Below are positions 37,154 through 45,578 of a DNA stretch of 64,000 nt, one piece after another. The stretch is from Chitinophaga sp. 180180018-3 (GTDB lineage Bacteria; Bacteroidota; Bacteroidia; Chitinophagales; Chitinophagaceae), in NCBI RefSeq assembly GCF_037893185.1, contig NZ_CP140772.1, positions 1,116,001-1,180,000 on the forward strand. Direction: 5' to 3'. The position numbers were made by a program, and so were the translations under genes. Every line of letters starts with the position of its first letter. Within the stretch, counting starts at the first letter, position 1. Below the pieces are notes generated by a model. It did not search any database and was not told where the DNA came from. It saw nothing but the letters and a program-made list of their open reading frames with translations.

Positions 37154-38323
37154 ATGATGAAAAAATCTCTTGTATTTCTTTTTTGTGCCGGCAGCTTTGT
37201 GGCATCGGCTCAGCAAAAGAAGCAGCCAGCCGCCGCGCAGGGAGCTAAAGAGGTTGTTATTACAGCCAAAATAGATCACCTGCCTAATGATAGTATTGTA
37301 TGGTTGATCGAACCTTATTCGAAAGAAGTTGACTCAGCGTATGTTAAAGACCATGGTTTTGAATTAAGGCATGCTATGCCCAAAGGAGGAAGCATATATA
37401 TACTGCAGGTAGGTCATGAAATAAAGGAAGATGCAGCAACGCTGATTTACCTGGAAGAAGGAAAAGTAAACATAACCGGGAAAGGAACCGGGTTTAAGAA
37501 TGCTGTTTTTTCCGGCCCGTCCTGGGTGGGAGAATGGCAGGAAGCGTTTAAAATGGTATCGGATACAGCGCTTAATGCGAAACTGATGGCATTGCAAACT
37601 AAATTTACGGAAGCGAAGCAGCTGGGAGATGAGGATGCTGTGGAAAAATATACCAAGGAATTTATGACACTGCAAACCGGCCAGCTGCAACTATACAGGG
37701 ATTGGATGAAGAAGAATTCGAATTCAGGTGTAACAGGATACCTGTTGACCGTATTTATCCCGGATAATGAGAAACAGGCGCTTTATGAATCGCTCGGTGA
37801 ACATGCCAAAGCATCGCGGATCCTGATGCGCTGGAAATACCCGGGTAAGATCGATCCGCAGCCCAAACCTGAGTTTACCATAGCTAATACGGCCTCTAAC
37901 CGTCCGAAGATCGGTGAAGATGCACCTGCTATCAGCCTGCCGGACGTGAATGGTAAAATGGTGTCTCTTGCAGATTTTAAAGGAAAATATGTACTGGTTG
38001 ATTTCTGGGCAAGCTGGTGTGGCCCCTGCAAAGGCCAGGAGCCTTTCCTGAAGGCAGCTCACGAGAAATACAAAGACAAGAATTTCGTAATGCTCGGCGC
38101 TTCCCTGGATTCCAAGAAAGACGCATGGCTGAAAGCGATCGAAAAAGATGAGCTGAACTGGCTGCACGTTTCCGGATTGAAAGGCTGGGAAGATGATGCT
38201 GCAAAAGCATACAGCATTACTGCCATCCCATCGAATGTATTGATTGGCCCTGATGGGAAAATCGTAGCAATGGACCTGTATAGCGAAAACCTGGATAAGA
38301 AACTCTCCGAGGTACTAAAATAA
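37154..38323 (+). CDS. TlpA-like thioredoxin with N-terminal DUF4369
   Basis: 389 residues, signal peptide to about residue 20. The N-terminal DUF4369 sandwich (about 33-125) is followed by a helical linker and a thioredoxin/AhpC-TSA domain (from about 250) with the motif WASWCGPCK, Cys289 and Cys292. Bacteroidota proteins of this build are periplasmic thiol-disulfide reductases anchored near SusC loci. It starts 62 bases after the S41 gene and is separated from the second TlpA-like gene by a terminator, so transcription may be partly attenuated there. Confidence 0.9.
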   Translation: MMKKSLVFLFCAGSFVASAQQKKQPAAAQGAKEVVITAKIDHLPNDSIVWLIEPYSKEVDSAYVKDHGFELRHAMPKGGSIYILQVGHEIKEDAATLIYLEEGKVNITGKGTGFKNAVFSGPSWVGEWQEAFKMVSDTALNAKLMALQTKFTEAKQLGDEDAVEKYTKEFMTLQTGQLQLYRDWMKKNSNSGVTGYLLTVFIPDNEKQALYESLGEHAKASRILMRWKYPGKIDPQPKPEFTIANTASNRPKIGEDAPAISLPDVNGKMVSLADFKGKYVLVDFWASWCGPCKGQEPFLKAAHEKYKDKNFVMLGASLDSKKDAWLKAIEKDELNWLHVSGLKGWEDDAAKAYSITAIPSNVLIGPDGKIVAMDLYSENLDKKLSEVLK

Positions 38324-38348
38324 ACTCCTTCTGTCAATCTATATGGTC

Positions 38349-38383
38349 AACCGTGTGGTAACCCCTGGTTGCCGCACGGTTTT
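38349..38383 (+). terminator. Hairpin between the two TlpA-like genes
   Basis: AACCGTGTGGTAACC (38349-38363) pairs with GGTTGCCGCACGGTT (38367-38381) over a three-base loop, with two G-T pairs, followed by a short T run. It may act as a partial terminator, since no promoter-like motif was seen before the next gene 18 bases on. Confidence 0.65.
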
Positions 38384-38400
38384 GTTAAATATCAACCACG

Positions 38401-39387
38401 ATGAAAAACGTATTAAGAATAGCCATATTCCTGTTGTTGCCGGCCTGCTGCTTCGCGGATCCCGGATTTATGATCAAAGGAAAAGTAAGCGGAATCATAA
38501 GCGGTTATGTTGCCATAAAAGAGATGTATCAATCACCCGCCGGCGAACCTGCACCAGTACTTCCTCCGAAGGTGCGTATTGAGAACGGTGAATTTGTTTT
38601 TTCCGGCAAGGTAGATCATCCCGTGATGGTAACGTTGAAAGTAAGCACCAGGGAGTTTTCTATCTACCTGGAAAATACGGCCTACACTGTTTCCGGCGAC
38701 CTGAATACCCTGACAGGCGCTTCTTTCCGTGGAAGTGTATTAAACGATGAATTCCAGCAGTGCCTGGAAAGCCATACTGCGGGACCAGATTATATCAAGG
38801 CACATCCCGATAGTGAAATCTCCGCCTTTCTGGCACTCTTTGAATCAGCTCACTCATATAGCAAGTCTACAGCTGCTTATGATCAACTGGGCCCAAACGC
38901 CCGGAAAACATGGCCTGGCAGGGAGCTGGCATCAGTAATTGAGGTGTTCAAAAAAAGCGCCCCAGGTACAGTTTTCCCGGATCTAAAACTTACCGGTAAG
39001 AACGGAAAACCGTTTAGCATTAAAAACATGGCAGGCAAAATTGTAGTACTTGACTTCTGGGCGAGCTGGTGTGCTCCCTGCAGGGCTTATATTCCAACAT
39101 TACGTGAGCACTATGAAAAGTATAAGGGCAAAGGTGTTGAATTCATCAGCGTATCTGTAGATGAGAGCAAGGAGAAATGGCAGGATGCACTGGCTGAACT
39201 CAGGATGGAATGGACGCAAATGCTGGCAGATGGCGCTTTTGAAAATGGAAAAGGAGTAAAGGAACTACTCAGCATCAATTCCATACCACATGTTATCGTC
39301 GTGAACAAAGATGGCAAAATTGCCGCTTCGCTGGATGCCTACCAGAAAAATGAACTTGAACCTACATTGGATAAGCTGACGAAATAA
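38401..39387 (+). CDS. TlpA-like thioredoxin with N-terminal DUF4369 (second copy)
   Basis: 328 residues, signal peptide to about residue 19 (CCFAD). DUF4369 occupies about 22-120, the thioredoxin domain begins near 185 and has WASWCAPCR with Cys224 and Cys227, and the cis-Pro region SINSIPHVIVV. It is a paralogue of the gene at 37154, shorter in the linker. Two reductases side by side suggest separate partners, for instance one for SusD-type or peptidase disulfides and one for cofactor delivery; that is inference. Promoter C begins 10 bases after its stop. Confidence 0.9.
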   Translation: MKNVLRIAIFLLLPACCFADPGFMIKGKVSGIISGYVAIKEMYQSPAGEPAPVLPPKVRIENGEFVFSGKVDHPVMVTLKVSTREFSIYLENTAYTVSGDLNTLTGASFRGSVLNDEFQQCLESHTAGPDYIKAHPDSEISAFLALFESAHSYSKSTAAYDQLGPNARKTWPGRELASVIEVFKKSAPGTVFPDLKLTGKNGKPFSIKNMAGKIVVLDFWASWCAPCRAYIPTLREHYEKYKGKGVEFISVSVDESKEKWQDALAELRMEWTQMLADGAFENGKGVKELLSINSIPHVIVVNKDGKIAASLDAYQKNELEPTLDKLTK

Positions 39388-39396
39388 CGCAGCGGC

Positions 39397-39428
39397 TTCA
39401 CCCTTTTTGCCGGCTTCTTTGCCTTTAA
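39397..39428 (+). promoter_or_regulatory. Putative ECF-sigma promoter C, before the ABC transporter gene
   Basis: TTCACCC at 39397-39403 with TTTTT, then TTGCC at 39419-39423 after exactly 15 bases, continuing TTTAAAA. Same elements and spacing as sites A and B. The ABC ATPase start codon lies 72 bases downstream of TTGCC. Confidence 0.6.
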
Positions 39429-39495
39429 AAAAGTATGTCTAAATGCTGATCCCGTCGGAATTTTCCAGTACGGTCAGCCTCCTGAAAATGTATTT

Positions 39496-40422
39496 ATGAG
39501 CAGTATATTAAAAGTAGACCGGCTTTCTCACAGATATGGCGCGTCATGGGCCATTCGCGATGTCAATATCGAAATAAACCAGTCGGGCGTTGTGGGGCTT
39601 CTCGGCTCCAACGGCGCCGGTAAATCCACTACCATGAACATCATGTGTGGCGTATTGAACCAAACGGAAGGAAATGTTTATATCGATGGCATTGATGTCA
39701 GGGAAAATCCCGAAGCAGCAAAAAGGAAGATTGGCTTCCTCCCGCAGAACCCTCCGGTGTATACCGATCTGACGGTGGATGAATATCTCACCTATACCGC
39801 GGAACTGCGGTTAATGGAAAAAGATACGATCCGGAAAGCAGTAGAAGAAGTAAAAGAACGTTGTGGCATCGCCCACTACAGCTCCCGGCTCATCAAAAAT
39901 CTCTCCGGCGGTTACCGCCAGCGTGTAGGTATTGCACAGGCGATTATCCACAAACCGAAGCTGGTGGTAATGGACGAGCCTACCAACGGACTTGATCCCA
40001 ACCAGATCATCGAGGTGAGAAAACTGATCCGTGAAATCGCCAAAGAACGCACGATCCTGTTATCATCACACGTGCTTTCAGAAGTACATCTGCTATGCCG
40101 GGAAGTGATCATGATAGAAGGTGGTCGGGTGATCTTCTCCGATAGTATGGATGCTTTCAATAACTACGTACAGCCGCACAGCGTACTGGTGATGATGGAG
40201 AATCCGCCACCAGTGCCGGAAATGCATCGGATCAGCGGTGTTACGCGGGTAGAGCAGCTCAGCGACCGGCAGATGCGCCTCTACTTCGAAGGCGACCAGG
40301 ATATCACTGAACGCATCATCACCACCAGTGTTGAACAAGGCTGGCGCTTACGGGAAATCAGTCTCGATAAGAGCCTGCTCGACGATATATTCAAGCAACT
40401 TTCTAATCAATCGCTCCAATAA
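39496..40422 (+). CDS. ABC transporter ATP-binding protein, GldA-like
   Basis: 308 residues: Walker A GSNGAGKST (37-45), signature LSGGYRQ (136-142), Walker B with Asp160-Glu161 in VVMDEPTNGLDP, and a C-terminal extension as in GldA/CcmA-type ATPases. The next gene, 9 bases on, codes for its permease fused to a GldG-like part, so the pair is a GldA/GldFG-type exporter or regulator. Gliding is not implied: such systems occur in non-gliding relatives. It heads a four-gene unit with two MutS-like genes, behind promoter C. Confidence 0.9.
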   Translation: MSSILKVDRLSHRYGASWAIRDVNIEINQSGVVGLLGSNGAGKSTTMNIMCGVLNQTEGNVYIDGIDVRENPEAAKRKIGFLPQNPPVYTDLTVDEYLTYTAELRLMEKDTIRKAVEEVKERCGIAHYSSRLIKNLSGGYRQRVGIAQAIIHKPKLVVMDEPTNGLDPNQIIEVRKLIREIAKERTILLSSHVLSEVHLLCREVIMIEGGRVIFSDSMDAFNNYVQPHSVLVMMENPPPVPEMHRISGVTRVEQLSDRQMRLYFEGDQDITERIITTSVEQGWRLREISLDKSLLDDIFKQLSNQSLQ

Positions 40423-40431
40423 TTTCTATAC

Positions 40432-42765
40432 ATGAAGATGATATGTAAAATCGCAAAAACAGAGCTCAGGAACCTGTTCTATTCACCGGTAGCCTGGTTT
40501 TTGACAGTTGCGTTCCTGATACAATGTGCCGTTTTTTATTGTGGCGTATTGGTAAGTACAGCCAGATGGATGGATGTGGCGAAAGACAATATGCCGAAAT
40601 TCAGAGGTTTCGGTGTGCCATTAACAAAGGGATTATTCCTGGCAGGAGACAGCATTTTTTCCAATGCGCTGCAGAACCTGTACCTGTTTGTACCATTACT
40701 AACGATGGGACTGATCAGCCGTGAAGTGAACAATGGCACTATTAAGCTTTTATATTCTTCCCCTGTTAGAACAAGGGATATTGTGCTGGGAAAATACCTG
40801 GCTATCATGCTGTATAATGTGTTGCTGGTAGCGATCGTAAGTGTATTCGTGATAATGGGTATCATGCATATCCAGGATGCAGATTATGGCTTGTTACTAT
40901 CTGGTATACTGGGCTTTTACCTGCTGGTATGCGCCTTTACGGCCATTGGGTTGTTTATGTCGAGCCTCACCAATTACCAGATCGTATCTGCCATTGCCAG
41001 CTTTATCGTCATCTGGGTATTGGTCCGCATTGGTGGATTATGGCAGAAATACGACTTCGTCAGGGATCTTACTTATTTTCTTTCCCTGAATGGCCGGACC
41101 GCCAAAATGCTGGGTGGCCTTATTACATCAAAAGATGTGATCTATTTCGTGTTGATCATCGGCATGTTTATTTCCTTTACGATCATTAAGCTGAAATCCG
41201 GCCGGGAATCGAAACAACGATTGGTAAATGCGGCAAGGTATATTTCAATAATAGTGGTGGTATTGGCCGTCGGTTACTTTACTTCAAGGCCTGCACTTAC
41301 GTTGTACTGGGATACTACTGCCAACAAGGAAAATACGCTGCATCCGGATGTACAGAAAATAGTGAAAGATATGAATGCGTCGCCGCTGGAAATAACGCTT
41401 TATACTAACCTGACAGGAGGAGGAGCGCCCCATGGGTTCCCGGAAAACCGTAACGAATATTTATCGACGGTATGGGAACGTTATCTGCGTTTCAAGCCCG
41501 ATATCAAATTCAATTATGTTTATTTCTACGATACCGCCGACGGAGATAGCACCCTCTATAAAACTATGCCGGGAAAGAGTTTGCCGGAGATAGCCAAACA
41601 GGTGGCTAAAGGATTTGATCAGCCGTTGGAGAGGTTCATGCCACCGGCAGAAATAAGGAAGATCATCGATCTGAAAGAAGAAGGTTATCGCGTAGTAATG
41701 GAACTGAAGTATAATGGGCATCGCACATTTTTGCGGACCTATGATGACCCGAATTTCTGGCCGGAAGATAACAACATCGCACCCGCTTTAAAAAGATTGC
41801 AGCAGGCAAAGATGCCTAAGCTGTTGTTCCTCACCGGCGACCTGGAAAGGAGTATATTCAAGAAAGGAGAAAGGGAATACCAGAGGATGGTCAGCGACAA
41901 AGGTTCCCGTGGATCGCTGGTTAACCTGGGATTTGATGCTGATACTATTTCTGCCGGTACAGAAATTCCTGCGGATATCACCACGCTGATAGTGGCAGAT
42001 CCTAAAACAGAGCTGACAGCAGCTACGCAGGACCAGATTGCCGCGTACCTGAATAAAGGTGGCAATATGATGGTAATGGGAGAAATAGGGAAGCAGCAGA
42101 TACTCAACCCGGTGCTCCGGCACGTAGGTGCGCAGTTTGAAGAAGGCACGCTGGTAGAGGTATCAAAACATGAGAAACCTGACATGATAAAACCCTATAC
42201 TACAAAGGAAATGTTAGGGCTGGCGAATGATGGAATTTCCAAGTCGTTTGCAGAGATGCAGGCAGGTGGCGATACGTTGGAGCTGATTCCGATGTCAGGA
42301 ACTGTTTCCGTGACATATGCCGACACCAGTGGATTCAAAGGCACGGTACTACTCGCTACCAGGCCGGGCCGCGACTGGCTGCGGAAAGGCGCACTGGTAA
42401 CAGATTCAGCTGCCCCGGTATTCACCCCGGCGTTAGGCGACAGCAAGGTTAATTCCTACGCCACCGCCATTTCACTGGCAAGAAAAGTAGGCGTGAAAGA
42501 ACAGCGTATTATCGTTAGCGGTGATGCCGATTTCTTCAGTAGCTTACGCCAGGAATTCCTTGCCGTTGTTTTCGCACAGGAAATGTTCAGCTGGCTCTGT
42601 CATGGTGAGTTCCCGGTTTATGCACCACGGTCCCAGCCTAAGGATACTATACTCAAGGTGGGTCTTACTGGCGCTAATACGGTAAAACTTGTATTTGTGT
42701 GGATATTGCCGGCGGTAATTACACTCCTCGGTACTATATTACTGATCCGTCGTAAGCGACAATAA
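40432..42765 (+). CDS. ABC-2 permease fused to a GldG-like auxiliary domain
   Basis: 777 residues. The N-terminal 245 residues contain six membrane helices of an ABC-2 permease (GldF-like; helices near 15-40, 85-110, 120-145, 150-175, 180-205, 225-245). A further helix (about 262-282) anchors a large periplasmic GldG/ABC_transp_aux domain (285-740) with PKLLFLTGDLERS and LIVADPKTELT, and a last helix (about 750-770) precedes the basic tail RRKRQ. In Flavobacterium GldF and GldG are separate proteins; here they are one. The transported substrate is unknown. Next gene 11 bases downstream. Confidence 0.87.
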   Translation: MKMICKIAKTELRNLFYSPVAWFLTVAFLIQCAVFYCGVLVSTARWMDVAKDNMPKFRGFGVPLTKGLFLAGDSIFSNALQNLYLFVPLLTMGLISREVNNGTIKLLYSSPVRTRDIVLGKYLAIMLYNVLLVAIVSVFVIMGIMHIQDADYGLLLSGILGFYLLVCAFTAIGLFMSSLTNYQIVSAIASFIVIWVLVRIGGLWQKYDFVRDLTYFLSLNGRTAKMLGGLITSKDVIYFVLIIGMFISFTIIKLKSGRESKQRLVNAARYISIIVVVLAVGYFTSRPALTLYWDTTANKENTLHPDVQKIVKDMNASPLEITLYTNLTGGGAPHGFPENRNEYLSTVWERYLRFKPDIKFNYVYFYDTADGDSTLYKTMPGKSLPEIAKQVAKGFDQPLERFMPPAEIRKIIDLKEEGYRVVMELKYNGHRTFLRTYDDPNFWPEDNNIAPALKRLQQAKMPKLLFLTGDLERSIFKKGEREYQRMVSDKGSRGSLVNLGFDADTISAGTEIPADITTLIVADPKTELTAATQDQIAAYLNKGGNMMVMGEIGKQQILNPVLRHVGAQFEEGTLVEVSKHEKPDMIKPYTTKEMLGLANDGISKSFAEMQAGGDTLELIPMSGTVSVTYADTSGFKGTVLLATRPGRDWLRKGALVTDSAAPVFTPALGDSKVNSYATAISLARKVGVKEQRIIVSGDADFFSSLRQEFLAVVFAQEMFSWLCHGEFPVYAPRSQPKDTILKVGLTGANTVKLVFVWILPAVITLLGTILLIRRKRQ

Positions 42766-42776
42766 AATCAACGCAT

Positions 42777-44123
42777 ATGATCTTGCATACAGACGAGCAA
42801 ACAATTGAGGATCTCAGGATATTTGGCAAAAGGGATGTCGGAGGTATCTATGATCTTTACAATAATACGCACACCCGTGGTGGGGAAAAGATACTGGAAG
42901 GCATGTTCCGCCATCCATTGTCAGACAAGGAGGAGATTAACAGGCGAAGCAGTATCATCGCGCATTTTGCGCAACTACGTACCGCTTTCCCGTTCAACTC
43001 TTCATTGTTTGATGTGGGGGAGAAATATCTTTCTCATGGAACCGCGAATACCGGCCATCAGCCGGCAATGACGGAAAAAGAAATCGGCAACGGCGTTGCA
43101 GCAGTATTGGAACTGTTACAGCAGATCAGCCGGTTTATAAAAGGCAGCGATATCTCAGCCATTGCAGCCTATACACCGGAGCGGACGGCCATCGCAGCAT
43201 TGCTGGCCGATCCTGCCCTGGAACCAGCCCTGAACGAAAAACAGATCAGTAAGTTATCGTATGGCGCCGTAACTGCCTACGACCTGCTGTTCAGAACCCG
43301 TGAACGTAATAAGATTGCACAGCTGCTGGGGCATATCTATTTCCTGGATGTATACCTTTCAGTAGCTAAAGTGGCCACAGACAAGAAATTTATATTTCCG
43401 AAAGCACTCGATAAAGGCCCCTGCCAGCTGAAACTGGAGGGGGTATATCATCCTTCCCTCAACAATCCCATTGGGAACAACGTGGCAATGAGTGGTACAC
43501 GCAATGTCATTTTCCTGACCGGCGCCAATATGGCGGGGAAATCCACCTTCCTGCGCTCACTGAGTACCGCATTGTACATCGCGCACATGGGGTTCCCGGT
43601 GGCAGCGCGGGCGATGGAATTTACGGTGCTTGATGGTATCTACACAACCATTAACCTCCCTGATAACCTGGGAATCGGCGCCAGCCACTTCTATGCGGAA
43701 GTACTGCGCGTGAAAAAGGTAGCTGCAGAACTGAGTAGCGGAAAGGCGCTGCTGGTGATATTCGACGAGCTCTTTCGCGGCACGAATGTAAAAGATGCCC
43801 ATGAAGCCACTGTGGCGGTTACTTCCGCATTTGCCCGGAAAAAGAACAGCATATTTGTTGTTTCTTCGCATATCGTGGAGGCCGGAGAAGATCTGCAAAA
43901 ACAGCCCGGCATTGGCTTCCTGTACCTGCCCACCCGCATGAACGGGCATACACCAACATATACCTACACGCTGGAAGAAGGGATCACGGACGATCGTCAT
44001 GGTATGCTGATCATCCGCAACGAAGGAATACTGGATATATTAAAGAACGGGAAGAAACCCCGTACCGGGAATGACGTGAAAAATATCATTGGTAAAAAAC
44101 AATACAATAACCATGAGTTTTAG
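42777..44123 (+). CDS. MutS-like ATPase without mismatch-recognition domain (first of a pair)
   Basis: 448 residues. It begins directly in the MutS core/lever region (LRIFGKRDVGGIYDLYN, then TRGGEKILEGMFRHPL) and ends with the MutS ATPase: Walker A GANMAGKST (249-257), Walker B IFDELFRGTN with Asp330-Glu331, and VSSHIVEAGEDL in place of the MutS ATHYHEL. The mismatch-binding domain I with its Phe-x-Glu, the connector and the clamp domain are missing, and there is no Smr nuclease domain, so neither MutS nor MutS2 function is expected. It overlaps the second copy by 11 bases and shares an operon with an ABC transporter. Confidence 0.85.
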   Translation: MILHTDEQTIEDLRIFGKRDVGGIYDLYNNTHTRGGEKILEGMFRHPLSDKEEINRRSSIIAHFAQLRTAFPFNSSLFDVGEKYLSHGTANTGHQPAMTEKEIGNGVAAVLELLQQISRFIKGSDISAIAAYTPERTAIAALLADPALEPALNEKQISKLSYGAVTAYDLLFRTRERNKIAQLLGHIYFLDVYLSVAKVATDKKFIFPKALDKGPCQLKLEGVYHPSLNNPIGNNVAMSGTRNVIFLTGANMAGKSTFLRSLSTALYIAHMGFPVAARAMEFTVLDGIYTTINLPDNLGIGASHFYAEVLRVKKVAAELSSGKALLVIFDELFRGTNVKDAHEATVAVTSAFARKKNSIFVVSSHIVEAGEDLQKQPGIGFLYLPTRMNGHTPTYTYTLEEGITDDRHGMLIIRNEGILDILKNGKKPRTGNDVKNIIGKKQYNNHEF

Positions 44124-45429
44124 CATAGACAGGCAAACAATGGATGAGCTGAACCTGTTGGGTAAATACCGCAGCGGTTCTGTATACCACTTGTTCAATG
44201 AAGTGAAAACAAGAGGAGGGGAGCGGTTATTGGACAATATGTTCCTTCACCCGCTGGAGGACGCAGCAGCTATCAATGCACGGAGCGATGTTTTCCGCTA
44301 TTTTCAGCAGCTGCAATTGAGCTTTCCTTTTGATGTGCCACAGCTGACATTGATGAGGGAATACCTGGATACCAATACCGGGAAGAATACCTTATTTATG
44401 TTGGGAGATATTTTCATGAAGAAGATCCTCTCCAGTCTGACCCATGATGAGCGCTACCGCAAGATAGTACAGGGCTTACAGGCCACCATCGTAACGCTGA
44501 AGCGGTGTTATAACGTGGTGGAAGGTATGGCAGCGGACAGAGGCCCTTTTGGCGGTCGTGTAACAGCCATGCGGCAGATATTGTCAGGCAAAGAGCTGGA
44601 ACGCCTGCTGAACATGGACATCTACCAGGCGCTGCCCGTGAAAACACTGGCTTACTATGATAACCTGCTGAAAGGTAAGCTGAGCAGGGAAATGGAGGAA
44701 GTGCTGGCATTTATATACGACCTGGATGTAAATATCGCCGTGAGCAATGTAGCCCGTGCAAAAGCATTTACTTATGCACAGGCCCTGCCGGCAGAGAAGA
44801 ATACTTTCAACGTAACCGGGCTTCGTCATCCCTGCATCGCAAAAGCGATTGGCAACGACATTTCCATGCAGGGGCACAGCAATGTGCTTTTCCTGACCGG
44901 CGCCAACATGGCCGGTAAATCCACGCTGATGAAAGCAGTGGGCATCGGCATGTACCTGGCGCATATGGGTTTCCCAGTTGCGGCTGATGAGATGCAGTTC
45001 TCTGTACGGGAAGGGCTATACTCTTCTATCAACGTGGCCGATAATATCCACCTGGGCTACAGCCATTTCTATGCAGAAGTAGTGCGGGTGAAACACGCCG
45101 CAGAGGCGGCAGCTACCGGTAAACGCCTGCTGCTGATGTTCGACGAGTTGTTCAAAGGAACCAACGTAAAAGATGCATACGACGGCACGCTGGCGGTAAC
45201 AGCCGCCTTCGCGGAATATACCAACTGCCTGTTCATTGTTTCCACGCACATCATTGAAGTGGGTGAAGCGCTGAAGGAGAAGGAGAATATTCAGTTTGCT
45301 TTTCTGCCTACAGTCATGGAAGGATCCCGGCCGAGGTATACGTACCGGTTGCAGGAGGGGATTACGGAAGACCGTCAGGGTATGATGATTATACGTAACG
45401 AGGGGATATTGGAGCTGATCGGCTCCTGA
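44113..45429 (+). CDS. MutS-like ATPase without mismatch-recognition domain (second of a pair)
   Basis: 438 residues from the ATG at 44113; a TTG at 44089 would add eight residues but the ATG matches the start of its twin. Paralogue of the preceding gene over the whole length: LNLLGKYRSGSVYHLFN and TRGGERLLDNMFLHPL, Walker A GANMAGKST (263-271), Walker B MFDELFKGTN with Asp344-Glu345, VSTHIIEVGEAL. The two proteins probably form a heterodimer, as MutS-family ATPases share active sites across a dimer. What they move or clamp is unknown; their operon partners are membrane transport proteins and not DNA-repair proteins. A terminator follows 23 bases after the stop. Confidence 0.85.
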   Translation: MSFSIDRQTMDELNLLGKYRSGSVYHLFNEVKTRGGERLLDNMFLHPLEDAAAINARSDVFRYFQQLQLSFPFDVPQLTLMREYLDTNTGKNTLFMLGDIFMKKILSSLTHDERYRKIVQGLQATIVTLKRCYNVVEGMAADRGPFGGRVTAMRQILSGKELERLLNMDIYQALPVKTLAYYDNLLKGKLSREMEEVLAFIYDLDVNIAVSNVARAKAFTYAQALPAEKNTFNVTGLRHPCIAKAIGNDISMQGHSNVLFLTGANMAGKSTLMKAVGIGMYLAHMGFPVAADEMQFSVREGLYSSINVADNIHLGYSHFYAEVVRVKHAAEAAATGKRLLLMFDELFKGTNVKDAYDGTLAVTAAFAEYTNCLFIVSTHIIEVGEALKEKENIQFAFLPTVMEGSRPRYTYRLQEGITEDRQGMMIIRNEGILELIGS

Positions 45430-45452
45430 GGTAAGGGAGATATATTACTATT

Positions 45453-45493
45453 AGCTACTAATTGCTGGTCACTAGCAGTTAGTAGCTTTTTTT
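45453..45493 (+). terminator. Intrinsic terminator after the MutS-like pair
   Basis: AGCTACTAATTGCT (45453-45466) pairs with AGCAGTTAGTAGCT (45474-45487) with one G-T pair over a seven-base loop, followed by a run of seven T. It closes the third locus before the next sigma gene. Confidence 0.85.
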
Positions 45494-45578
45494 ATTACCT
45501 TAGGCCCGGGCAGAACATTTTACCACGTTAATACCGTATACCAGTAATTCAACCAATTGGCAGCTGTTGACTGAAGCA

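Noticed and set aside
42777..45429. MutS2 or ordinary mismatch-repair MutS
   Set aside because: Mismatch-binding, clamp and Smr domains are all missing and the length is about half.
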